Source of the DNA: Hydractinia symbiolongicarpus
Lineage: Eukaryota; Cnidaria; Hydrozoa; Anthoathecata; Hydractiniidae
Direction of reading: 5' to 3'
DNA length: 64,000 bases
Assembly: GCF_029227915.1 (NCBI RefSeq)
Contig: NC_079879.1
Span: 21,530,501 to 21,594,500 of the forward strand
Shown here piece by piece: positions 50,426 to 61,785 of the stretch (positions within the stretch are counted from its first letter, which is position 1; every line of letters begins with the position of its first letter). A program made the translations under genes and the position numbers. A model generated the notes under the pieces. The model saw nothing but the letters and a program-made list of their open reading frames with translations, had not been told where the DNA came from and ran no database searches.

Positions 50426-53400
50426 ATGGAAGATATTCTTGAAATTCTGCAGAAATTTGTAAAAAATAATAGCATTATTGTTATTGCTATATTTGTTGTC
50501 ATTGTTCATGGACTTACAAAAAAGTTGCTTACTTGGACCAATCCTGAAAAAGGTAAGATTTAACTTGTATCTTATCTGTATCCTTTGGCATTGATCGTGG
50601 CACATTTTGTCTTACATTATTTTAATATGCTAAGGTATTGTATGAATCTAAGCTTTGATTAATTATGCAGGCAGTTGGCTGTTAAAAATTTTATGATTTG
50701 ATTTTTTTACATTCTAGTATCGGCAATGAAAAACTGTAAGTCACATTTGACCTTGTCACCTCAATTCCTTAAAATTCGATCTTGTATCAGTAGGTCACAA
50801 AGAGCAGTATTGTAAGAAGTATACATAGTTCAATAGTCGCATATACTGACATCAACAGACAAATAATAACACCAACACATAATATCAACTGTAAAGCTAA
50901 AATCTTGTAAAAATTGCTCTTTACAAGAAAGGCTGAAATAAAATTGTAGGTACAGTGGCGTATCCAGATGTTAGTTTGGGCACACCACGAGCTGGAAGCG
51001 GAAGAGTTTAAAAATCAGCTGGGGTTCTGGTGTGCGTTGTAAGCCCCCCAGTGGGTACAGGGCAGAGCCTTATTGGGGAACAGGGGGCAAAGCCCTCGGA
51101 ATATCTGACAAATTTTGGCTAAAATCACATTCTTGTGAGCGAATTAAAACGAGTATTACTGACTTTAAGATACTAAACAATGTCACTTTAACATGTGTAA
51201 CATCGGAAGAAAACTACAAGGTTTATTTGACTGAGACACGTAGTTAGAGTCGGTATTGATGCTACATGCTAACACTCCAAGCTCTGCCGTATTTTGTTGG
51301 ATTGCGATCGAACTGGCGGCCCCATTTGGTACTTTGCCACAGGGAGCCTGACACCGGTCCGCGTAATCCAACTCAACTATAATGGAGGGCGCACCCATGC
51401 AAGCTAATAAATTTTCCAGAACACGAGAGAGCTTCAGCCACCGAGAAAAATAATTCCTCATTACAGATGAACTACAGTATTCCTTTGTCTCTAATATATA
51501 AAATAAATTGCAATAATTTTGAGTTTCAGTTTATTTATGTTTTTAGAGCAGGGAGTTATTTTTAATCTATGGAGGGTTTTCTTTAACACAAATAACATAT
51601 ATATAAATAGAAATGGATTGAACAAGGTAAAACAAAAGCAAAATACATATCACGAGGCCAGAGAAGTTAACATTAGCATGACAAAAAGAGTTTATTCAGA
51701 CTTATAATGTGATTTCTTATACGTCGTTAAGTGATTACAGTAAAGGTTTTTCTTTTATGGATTAAATAAGAAAAACTTTTTTCAACCTTTTTTCACTAAT
51801 TTGGCACTTATAGTTTGGGCGCCCAAACCAGTATACCGGTGTCTAAAACCTGCTGGATATGCCACTCAGTCACAAAAAAGGCAAAAAAAATTAGAAAATG
51901 TTGAAATTGCTGCGATTGTTACTTCAGTTTTATTAAGCAAATATTTCCACTTGAAAGTGCTGTAAATGATTAAACAATTAATTTTTTGCACTTTGCTTCA
52001 AACATTGTTTAGCTATAGGAAAAAACACCCAAAAAATTGTAGTTTTTAAAGCATTTATTTCATTTTATAAATTATCACTCATTCACTTCCAACAAATTGT
52101 TTAGCAATTGTTTACAATTTTTAAAAAAAAGGTAGTCAAAGAAGTTATCTTAAAATTGTCCAAAATAAAACACCGAAAAAGAACGTGGTAAATACGGAGA
52201 GTGTATTGTTACCCAACATTGTAGTAATATGACCCTACATTGTGACACAATACTATAGTAATATCATCCAACACTGTAGAGCTGTGACCCAACATGAGAA
52301 TGCTATGACAGTTAACCGTTATGTTTTATTTGTAATGTAGTCATACCCTTTGTTTATGGATTTCAGTTTGTAAGAAGTCACAATTGGGATATAGCTGTTT
52401 AACGACTTTTGAAAATGCTTGATTAAATGTTGTTATCACACGAGCCTTGCAAAATACATTGCCCCATTTTACCCAAAGCTCAATGTGATAGCTGTTTTAT
52501 CACTTATTTCGATAGGATGTTATCATGTGGGTGATAATTCCAGATTTTCAAATTGGAATGTTGTGACCCTCTATTTTGAATAACCGATCCATGCCATGTC
52601 AGTGGTTTAGTCAGACAAATACTTAAAATGATATTTTACTTAGACCTTTTTTGCAAAGGTTGTTCTGCAGAGAACTTATTGAACTCACAAAATTTAGGTA
52701 TGTGCACAAAACTAAAATGTATGAGAAGTAGTAGTACTGGAATTTGGTTTGTTAATTCTATAGTCAGATTTTATGGTACTAAATCTGGGGATTGTAAAGA
52801 ATGCAAAAAGAAGAAGAAAAACTTCATTGAAGTTGTCGAAGTGCTCATTGTAAATAAAATGCTAAAATACTTTTCACAGGCTGTGTGATTCCATGTAAGG
52901 ATGTAGTTTATCAGCAGAATGAAATATAATGAAGTAGTCATAACAGTTTTTTTTTCCAGATAATGATGAAGATGACAACATACATCCAGACGGTCTGGAT
53001 GAAAAACAAGAATTCATCCCTTACACTCCTCCGCGATTCTCAGAAAGTGAAATGATTAAGAGAAGCAAAGAATTTTACAAAGAAATGAATGAGCGAAGAA
53101 GTGTTAGATTTTTTAGTGATAAAGACGTGCCGTTGGAAGTGATTGAAAATATTATTCGGACTGCTGGTATGTGAAATATCGCTTTTTTAACTCTGAGCAG
53201 TAAGGAGTACTTTATTAAGCCCTGGGATTCTTATTTGTTAAAACTGGTTTTGAGGATAAGGGTTTATTATAAAGCAGGGCTTTAGAGAAGTAGCGTTAAA
53301 TTATTTAACATATTAGAAGAAGAAAGTGTTTCCCCACATCAACCTCCATTAGGAGATTATTCGGTAGATCTTGTTGTTTTTTTGTAAAAAAAAAAAGGTT

Positions 53401-54831
53401 TTTGTTTAGGGCTTACTCAGAAAAGGGTTATTAAAAGACGATTGATCGAGTATTAATGACAGAGCATGAGAAACTAAAAATTGATTTTATATTGTTATAA
53501 ATCTAAAGTGTGGATTTTTTTTAAAAAAAATTCAAATATATTTAACGATTTTTAGTGTTAGGAAAAATTAGGAAAATTTTGAAGTAGCCAGACTATGGCC
53601 TTGTTCATACACAGGCGGATGAAATCTCATATCGGGATGAAATCAAAAGTGTGTACACAAGCCTCTCGCGGGCATAAAATCAGCATATTTTCATTTTTGG
53701 ATGAAACTTTTATATTGCTGGCGTATGATAACACGATGTGAACGTTACAAATATATTATCGTTTTCCTATCAGGAATGAAAAATCGTCTTCATGTAAACG
53801 TGGTCTACAAAGGAAGAAAAATGTTTCATCCCGGGATGAGATCACGTGTAAACATTTTTCCGAACCATGAGTTTCATCCGTGGATGAAGTTTCACTGCCT
53901 GCGTGTAAATCTAAGACAAGGATGAAATCATTTCAGAACGGGATTTCTTCCGGGAACTTGTAAACGCTGCGAAGACTGACACTAGAGGCAGGGAAGAAAT
54001 CGTCGGCTCCTAGGCTTGCATTTTGTTATCACAAATAGTTCTTTTATTGAATACAGGAAATAGACTAATATATATAGCTATTTAGAAAACAGTCAGCAAA
54101 AAATTAGGGAGTTTTAAGGGAAAAACTGTACGCCCCTTTGCGCCCTGCTACATTTACATTGTGTCTTTCACAAGTTACAAAATTCTTTGGCAGTTTATTT
54201 GTCGTTTGTTACTAACCATTTTTTCGTATTTCACTCTAGGTACTGCCCCAAGTGGTGCACATACTGAACCATGGACATACGTCGTAGTAAAAAGTTTCGA
54301 TATAAAACGTAAGATTTTCTAATATATTTTTTCTTAATTTCTTTTAAAGAATATTTTTACGTGTAAACATTGCACTTTTACATTTAATTTTCTTAAACAG
54401 AAAAGATAAAAGAGATCGTCGAACGAGAGGAAGAAATCAACTATAAGAAGCGCATGGGTAAACAGTGGGTTAAAGACCTCGAGTTTTTGAAAACAAACTG
54501 GTTAAAACCTTACATGACCACGGCGCCGTATATCATCGTGGTCTTCAAGCAAACATACGGAATAACATTAGACGGTGGAAGGAAAACGAATTATTATCAT
54601 GAAGTCAGCGCTTCTATATCATGCGGTTTGCTTCTCGCGGCCATCCAACATGCCGGCCTTGTTACCTTGACGTCGACGCCCCTTAATGCTGGTCCAGCCC
54701 TGCGTGATTTGCTGAATCGCGGTAAAAACGAGAAAGTACTTTTGCTGCTTCCTGTTGGTTATCCGTCAGATGATTGTCGAGTGCCGCACATTCATCGGAA
54801 GAAGTTAAACGAAATTATGGTTACGGTTTAA
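50426..54831 (+). CDS. IYD: Iodotyrosine deiodinase (IYD), membrane-anchored
   Basis: Four coding exons, 50426-50552, 52960-53166, 54240-54308 and 54401-54831, with clean GT/AG sites and phases, give 277 aa (human about 289). The enzyme is an FMN-dependent nitroreductase-fold deiodinase that removes iodide (or other halide) from mono- and diiodotyrosine. Residues about 16-30 form an N-terminal signal anchor ([15 protein letters not shown]), as in vertebrate IYD. The FMN-phosphate motif RRSVR is at 88-92, and [12 protein letters not shown] at 113-124 is the family signature. The substrate-lid residues equivalent to human E157, Y161 and K182 are E145, Y149 and K170. The C-terminus IMVTV matches the vertebrate form. 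An acceptor just before 50413 implies a non-coding 5' exon upstream, with the LINE relic in that intron. The 52628-52888 open frame in intron 1 is not part of it. Confidence 0.93.
53598..53985. repeat. TTTCATCC/GGATGAAA-rich element in IYD intron 2
   Basis: The octamer GGATGAAA and its complement recur about eight times between 53617 and 53930 in both orientations. The outer ends 'ccttgttcatacacaggcgg' and 'gggaacttgtaaacgctgcg' look weakly inverted. It is probably a MITE-like insertion. The 74-aa open frame within it is an artefact. Confidence 0.5.
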
Positions 54832-54862
54832 AAATTACACTCAGAGTTGCTGCAAGGACTTG

Positions 54863-54868
54863 AATAAA
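54863..54868 (+). terminator. Poly(A) signal AATAAA of IYD
   Basis: A canonical hexamer lies 32 nt after the IYD stop codon, consistent with a very short 3' UTR. Confidence 0.5.
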
Positions 54869-54869
54869 T

Positions 54870-57800
54870 GAGTTGGGTTTAATGCCACACTTAGTATAGT
54901 TTTTCTACCTTATTATATTTCAAATGCCTGGTAAAAATCCATTGCAAATCAGACTAGACTTGGTGAGCATCACATGCGTTTAAGAGAAGGCGTACGTTAT
55001 GGCTTTATTTCTAATCGTCTGTACAGGGTTGTGGCATTACACAGAGTTGCCGCGGGTCCAAAAGAACCTTAAAAGCCTAAGTTTTGATCAACCCAATGAG
55101 ATGCACTAAAATGTAGCAAATATTTGCTAAAAATCCTCACGATCCTACATTCCCTTAAAATATTTTTTGTATTCAACATGAATTCTTGAAACTTATTTAA
55201 AAAAAGATATAATAGAATAGATGCTTGTGAAATTTTTATATAAAATGCTTTATACACGTGTTTTGTTTTTTAGATAAAAGTGAAAAATAAATAGTTGAAA
55301 GATAGATTTCTATAAATATTCTTGTTTTTGCCCTAAACCTCTGCAAGTGCAAGGCTGGTAAATCAAGTTAAATCATCCAAAGTTTTGAAATTTTCTTGTC
55401 GTAGGACTATAAGAATCTACGGTGATGAAACTCGCATTAAAGTATTTTTCTCGTGTTTGAAGTTAAATTTGGTGAAGTTTCAACGGCAAGGTAACACACT
55501 TTGGCTAAAACATCTTTACCCAACCGGGACTATTGTTGCGAATTTTATTTCAAATTATAATTGGTCACATAGAAGAGCCTTGAAACGTGGTTAGTACACC
55601 ACTATCGAAACAAACTAAAAAACATCTACTTGTAGAAAAAACGCACAGATATTTACTTGCATTCAAGCTGAGAAACTGGAAAAGCTATTGTTTACAAACT
55701 ACATTTATGGGATCTGTTAAGAAAATGCCGAATCTTCAGAGACTTCTCGCTGGTAGTCTTGTTTAAAGAAAGTCTTAAATAAGAACCCAATGTCTCACAT
55801 TGGAATTGTGTTAAAACACAATTGAAAAGAATCAGTTTCCTTGTTTAGATTTTTTTTACACAATTACACATAAATTTATTGTACTGATCAACCTTGTTCC
55901 CAGCGCATCTTTTATTTTTTCCGACATCAGAACGGCCTCGCCGTCCCCTCATAAAAAAAGAGGCAAAATGCGCTGGAGGCGAGGTTGTGTGTTGGTGTAT
56001 ATATCAACAATGATTCCAAGAACCTGTTATTTCTTGTATATCGGAAAACGCAGCGCTGTTGGTAGACAAAAATCCCTCAGGACAAGATTGTATGCATAGA
56101 ATCCTAGCAAGAATCCGTTTTACATAATAAATTAAAATTTTACATTGCGTTACACGTGAATGGTAGTAGCAAAACACTCGTGCTCATTAAACTAAAATTA
56201 ATATACTTAAGCGTGAGTGGGAAGCCGATGGAACAGTCATTATATTAACTCATACCATGCGTTCATGTGGTTTACCATGTGTTGTTATGTTTATAGTGAA
56301 TGAACCGCGTGTAGTGTGTACCTATCCTGTGTGATCAGTATTTCTGATTATTTTAAATGAAACACTCACCTTGGCTAAAAATTTTTATAAGATTATAAAC
56401 ATCCTAAGCGTTGCACAGCTCTTTTTTTATCTATATCAAAAAAATATTTTTTTAAAAAAAATCACGAAAATCAAAAAATTGTTTTTAAAATTCCTTAATT
56501 CAATGTTTTCACTACATATTAGGACTTTAAAATGCAAAAATTGGATTGTTACAAAGCCTGAAATCTAGTGTTCTTAAAAGCATATAAGTAAAAGCGGCTG
56601 TAGTAGAAACCACAGTGATTAACGATTTTTAAGTTGTGCTTATTAGCAATTCCTCTACTTCATATACCCTTTTTCCCTGCATAGATCCAATTGGAAACCA
56701 ATTCATGAAATGAATGGGCTTATTAACACATATTAAGAAAAACACGTTAAGTTAATGTCACTTTAATTTGTATATCATTATGCGATATGCTTGAAACCTG
56801 CTATCCCTTTTGGAAGAAAAATTGTAGTAAGTCCTTATGTTATATTTTAACTCAGGAAAAAATAATTGTCTGCTTTTTGAAAATAAGTGTGTTTCTTTTT
56901 TGGCGTGGTGATGAAGAAACTTCAATATGTATTTCATATTGGAGGAAATTACATGTTTTATAACCCATTAATTAAGGCTGAAATACACTATTATTTTTCA
57001 ATGATTATTTTGAGAGACATTGAAAATGACAAAATTGGTGCAAATACATTAAAAAAGCTAGTGTTTTCTTCTCAAGTTGATCTACCGATTAATAAGTTAA
57101 AAATCCCAATTTTTCTATTCCAAATTTACCTTTAAAAAAAATAAAGTTTTTCAACTTCTCTAAATTCGAATGAATTTTTATGGGTTTTTAACGTTTTTTT
57201 TATTTTTGCAAGCAAATTTGCTGTTTTAAAATCTTATGAAATTTAGGCAGCACGTTTGGCAGTCGATTATTCCGCTGGCGCCACATTAAAAATAGATTTG
57301 ATTTTAAACAAAAAAAATCATAACTTTTTATTTTTAAGGATCAGTGGGGGAATGACGAAATAAATGAAAATCACCTATATCAATCACTATATCAATCATT
57401 AAAAAAATGAAAGTGTGTCTCAGCCTTTACTCGCTTATAGCGAGCGTGATGATTGTGTCATGCCAATAAAGGAACAACAAGAATCTAATTAAACATAGTT
57501 AATTAGGGAAAGCCTAATTAAAGAAACAACACAAACGGGTGTTCTGACGGAATAAGTTATGTGACACGTTAGAAACAGTTTCCGGTGTAGTTTTCATGTA
57601 TGATTTTAATTCTACTTGGTATAAGTATCAACAATGTCCAATAAAAATAGACTTAGGTGGAACAATGCTGGAATATCACGCAGGTGATTCCTAAACTAAT
57701 TTATTGGTCATATACTCAACGTACTAATGCTGACGAAACTGTGTGTAACCACGCGAATTTCCCAAGTTCTTGTTGTTTTGTCACCGAAATCTATTTATGC

Positions 57801-59384
57801 TGTTTAGGTTTTACTTGAATTATCAGAAAACTTCTCAACTTGTTGTTTTAAGAACAGTGACATTAGCAAGAAATTTTAGAAGAATGGCAGAAAATGAAAA
57901 TGAAGCAAAACTGAAACTTATTACAAAGAATCTTCAGGTATGGATTTTTTTTATAAAAAGTAAATAGGCGATGGTAAGAATCCCTTAATTAAAATTAAAA
58001 AAGGGCCAATTCTTTATCTAGAGTCAGAGAAAACCCTACAGTAACTGTTATAACGAGGGTGCCGATAAGCCACATACGCCACGCTGTAAATACAGGCGTT
58101 TTGAGCAAGTTCAGCATTTGGAAAAAATTCAAGTATATGTCTTAAAAAACCTGCATAGACCCAAAAAATGCCCCCCAAAAAGCACTGTCTTTTAACTGGC
58201 GTTCGCATGGTTTGTTACTAGGAATTGCATTTCGGGAATGCTCCGGGCGAGTTCAACCAGTTCGGAAAAGTGCAGGCAGTTTTGCACGGCTGTTTCGCTA
58301 CGGTCAAACTGGGGACAAAATTAAAATGGCTTCCACAAATTATTTTGAAATTTTGTATTTTTATCATTTTTTAAGTTATTGAAACTTTTTTTGTATTGAT
58401 TTAATTTTACTGAATTAAAAAGTATTAAAACAATCTACTTTTCTCCTTTTTAAATATATAAATATTTTATACATGTGTGTTATAAATTTCGAGTTATTTC
58501 GTCGAACAAAACTAAAAAAACATTATTTTTGGCGAAAGTATACCACTTTCAAAACTTGTGCCAGCACCGCACTACTAGCTACGGACTTGAAAATTGGTAT
58601 GGGGGGGGGGGGCTGGAGCCATGGTTCTTATCGGCTGGTGCCGTGCACCGTTCGTCTTGTAAACTACTTAAATTTTAAGTTAAAGTCTTCTTTAGGCGCT
58701 AAAAAAGAGGAGAAAAAGTTGCCAAAGTGATGCACGACAATTTCATGTAGTGTGATCCCTTTTCTGTCTAATCAAATAATTATCTAAACTTCTAAGCAAA
58801 TCACAGGGATGGTGTTTAATGTTTTGGTAGGTATGATTTTTCCCAGCAAAATTACGGCGACCCGATGTTTACTTTGGACTTGGTTGCTTGACCCCGGAAG
58901 TCTAGTTCGAAACTGGGATTTTTCGAAAATGTTGGAATAAGCTAGACAACGGTGTCTTAGCAATTTTGAAGGTAGCTAAAGTTTGGCAGAGCACGAGGTA
59001 AGGGACAAAACAGTAAAGTAAATTAATTTTCAGCTCCTAATTGTATAAACAAAAACTTACAAAACATTTAGGATTCCTAAATGTGGGTCATAATCATCTT
59101 TTAAAAATGTTATATGGTCCTTATTTAGTTAAGGGCCAGGAAAGTTGATTATCTGTTTTGGATGGCAGCCTTAAAAACATAATGCACAATACGTTTTTTT
59201 CTGCTTAAAAATGCTAATTCACCTATACACTTTATAAACTGAAAAATTAAAGGCCACAGTTTTAAATTGTTTTCTTTAAAACAGTTTTGTCACAAGTTTC
59301 ACCAAAATATTTAGCTTCTACAATTCCTCTTTAAACTAAAACATTGTGAATAATTAATTAATTCTGCCAAATATAGCTTCAGTG
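54870..59384. other. Long gene-poor AT-rich region
   Basis: No supported exon. It holds one inverted-repeat MITE (55890-55998), a G-run near 58600, and short open frames without domain or splice support. The 57770-57967 frame (ATLARNFRRMAENENEAKL) looks slightly protein-like but I could not extend or identify it. Confidence 0.35.
55890..55998. repeat. CAACCTTGTTCCCAGCGC inverted-repeat MITE
   Basis: 'caaccttgttcccagcgcat' at the left and 'atgcgctggaggcgaggttg' at the right are inverted relatives over about 20 bp, with 'ccgtcccctcataaaaaaag' inside. It is the clearest copy of the family seen at 21985, 26893 and 43782. Confidence 0.8.
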
Positions 59385-59712
59385 TCAAACGGATTTGGAG
59401 ACCCAGGTTTGGGAAAATTACATAAATTGGTCCTAGGTGGTCCCTAGTTACCCACGCGGTGAAAAACCATTGACGTCACCACCGTGTTTCCAAGTTATTT
59501 GGTCTCAAAGTTTTAAGTGCACTGTGATGCCTTTATTAATTCAATATAGGGTATTGACGTTAAAGTAATGTTATTGACGTCGCGCTGTAACGTCATAAAA
59601 TTTAACATTTGAGACATAAATTTTTCGGCCACTTTAAAGATAATTTCGGCGACATCAAAGGAAAATAATATCCACTATGACCGTCACATACACTTCGTAT
59701 TATTATATAAGA
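59385..59712 (+). repeat. Dispersed repeat with TGACGT motifs, copy 3
   Basis: The fullest copy of the family at 3940 and 17390. It carries TGACGTCA near 59472 and TTGACGT near 59554 and 59574, then ends in 'cttcgtattattatataaga'. No coding capacity. Confidence 0.7.
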
Positions 59713-60422
59713 TATATATACATTTTTAACTGGACATTTTCATACTTTTTAAAGTCTGTATTATCAAGAAATATAGTAAAGAAAATGTATAGAGAAATAA
59801 ACACTAAATGATACAGCTAAAAAAAGTGTTATACTGCCGCTATAAAAAAAATATTCGCAAATCTATTAATGAGGGTGGGTAGATTCTGAACTAATACCCT
59901 GGGGTCTATCCGGGTTTTGCTTGGGCATTCCAGTGCTTTTACCCTAACAGATCGTTCTAAAGTAACAAAACCCATCTACAATTCAAAAAGCTGACGCTGT
60001 AGAAACATCATCAGATAAAGTCTATTTCAATTCCATTATATATAACATATCAACCTCAATTACTATAATTTGAAAGGTTTCATAGCAGTGAAAAATAATA
60101 GACTTGCTTGTGAGGGGGAAAGAATAATAATAAAAAAAGGAAATGGACTGATAAATTAGCTAAACAGCAAGGCATAACAAAAAATCTTAGCTAATCTAAA
60201 ATTAAAAAACTTAATGTATATGTCAAATCAACAATCAACGAAATGTGACTTTTCTTCTATAATATGAAGGATGTTTTGTCAACAGTTAGCGTGTAGACAG
60301 TTTATTATGAAAAATTAACTAGGTTTAATAGTTATTTCAAATTTGTAGATGATTTCAACGTCTTCAATGCTAATTACGCTTGTGTCTTATCATTTAAAAA
60401 ACATGGCAAAGTTTATTTCACT
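59713..60422. other. Region 5' of the RTE/CFDP2-like LINE
   Basis: No gene is seen. It may hold the 5' UTR of the LINE, whose left boundary is not defined. Confidence 0.35.
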
Positions 60423-61763
60423 ATGCATCCAGCTGTAAAACAATGCCAAAACTCTTTATTAATGGCCGTAAGAATAGTTAATCAGACAAACTGCGTAAAC
60501 GGGGCTGGAACTCTAAGGAGTGAAGGTGTCGCGCACGGTAGGACAGATGTCAGATGTGAGCATCGTCAGACCGTTACCCAGCTATCACATCACAAGGTAG
60601 ATAACACTAGGTTGAGGATGGCTAGTGTAAATGTTGGTACTCTGAGAGGTAGAGCAGGTGAAGTAGTTGAAATGTTAGAACGTAGATCTGTTGATATGTG
60701 TTGTGTTCAGGAAGTTAGGTGGAGAGGAGCTTCAGTGAGATTTGTGGAAGGTAGTAGGGCAAGGTATAAGCTTTTTTGGATTGGTAATAGTGATGGATAT
60801 GGAGGAGTTGGCATATTCGTTGCAGAGAAGTGGGTAGAAAAAGTAATAGATGTTATGCGTGTTAATAGTCGTATTATAGTGATAAAGTTTTTGATAGGTA
60901 ATAGGATTGTCACTTTTCTGTCAGTTTATGCTCCACAGTGTGGACTCAGTGAGGAAGATAAAGATAAGTTTTATGATGAGTTAATAGCAGTCACATCGAA
61001 GTTTGGAGACACTGAACTTGTCATGGTGGGCGGCGACTTTAATGGTCATGTCGGGAAGTCATCTGAAGGTTATAGAGGTGTGCATGGAGGCTATGGATTT
61101 GGGAGCAGAAATAAGGAAGGGGAGAGATTGCTTGAGTTTGGAATGGCAACGGACATGGTGGTTTGCAACACATCATTCAGTAAGAGACAGAGTAGGCTGA
61201 TAACATATGAGTCAGGTGGTTGTAAGACACAGATAGATTACTTTTTGGTTAGAAAGTCAGACAAGAAAGTGGTGAAGGACGTGAAAGTTATATCGGGGGA
61301 AGAGTGTGTTTCCCAGCATAGGTTGCTGGTTTGTGATATTATCTTGAAGAGTGTCAGAGAAGCCAAGGGAAAGTACAGGCCCTGTCGAAAAGTCTGGAAG
61401 CTGAAGGAAGAGATTGTAGCAAGACAATTTAGTGCAAAAGTTCAGCAGTTAGCCTACAATAGTCAATGTGATAGTGACAATGTTGAAAGTACTTGGACTA
61501 CTTTGAAGAATTGTCTTCTAGAAGCTTCTGATGATACCTGTGGGTGGACGAAAGGACCAGCTAGACATAGACAGACCTGGTGGTGGAATAATGAGGTTGA
61601 CCAGTGTATAAAGGAAAAGAGGAAACTTTGTAAAGAGTGGAAGTCAGGTGGTAGTAAAAATATTTACTTAGAAGCTAAGCGTCGGGCTCGTACAGCAGTG
61701 TATAAGGCAAAATCAGAAGCAGAGAGAAACAGATTTGCAGATGTGTTAAGAAGGGAAGAATGA
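60423..61763 (+). CDS. LINE endonuclease frame
   Basis: A 446-aa open frame. Residues about 66-310 are an exonuclease-endonuclease-phosphatase fold that nicks target DNA for element insertion: MASVNVGTLRGR at the start, catalytic Glu in CVQEVRW, GGDFNGHVG with Asp and Asn, and IDYFLV. The last active-site motif is SQHRLLVCD, with Gln where many LINEs have Asp; this QH form is usual for this lineage as far as I know. The C-terminal part is the basic linker to the reverse transcriptase (WWWNNEVDQCIKEKRKL). The frame ends at a frameshift-induced TGA; the true protein continued into the next frame. The start at 60423 is uncertain; residues before 60 show no domain. Confidence 0.8.
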   Translation: MHPAVKQCQNSLLMAVRIVNQTNCVNGAGTLRSEGVAHGRTDVRCEHRQTVTQLSHHKVDNTRLRMASVNVGTLRGRAGEVVEMLERRSVDMCCVQEVRWRGASVRFVEGSRARYKLFWIGNSDGYGGVGIFVAEKWVEKVIDVMRVNSRIIVIKFLIGNRIVTFLSVYAPQCGLSEEDKDKFYDELIAVTSKFGDTELVMVGGDFNGHVGKSSEGYRGVHGGYGFGSRNKEGERLLEFGMATDMVVCNTSFSKRQSRLITYESGGCKTQIDYFLVRKSDKKVVKDVKVISGEECVSQHRLLVCDIILKSVREAKGKYRPCRKVWKLKEEIVARQFSAKVQQLAYNSQCDSDNVESTWTTLKNCLLEASDDTCGWTKGPARHRQTWWWNNEVDQCIKEKRKLCKEWKSGGSKNIYLEAKRRARTAVYKAKSEAERNRFADVLRREE

Positions 61764-61785
61764 GGTATTCAAGATAGCAAAGCAA

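Noticed and set aside
52628-52888. 86-aa frame in IYD intron 1 with several Cys
   Set aside because: No acceptor and donor in the needed phase, and IYD exons 1 and 2 already join to match the family.
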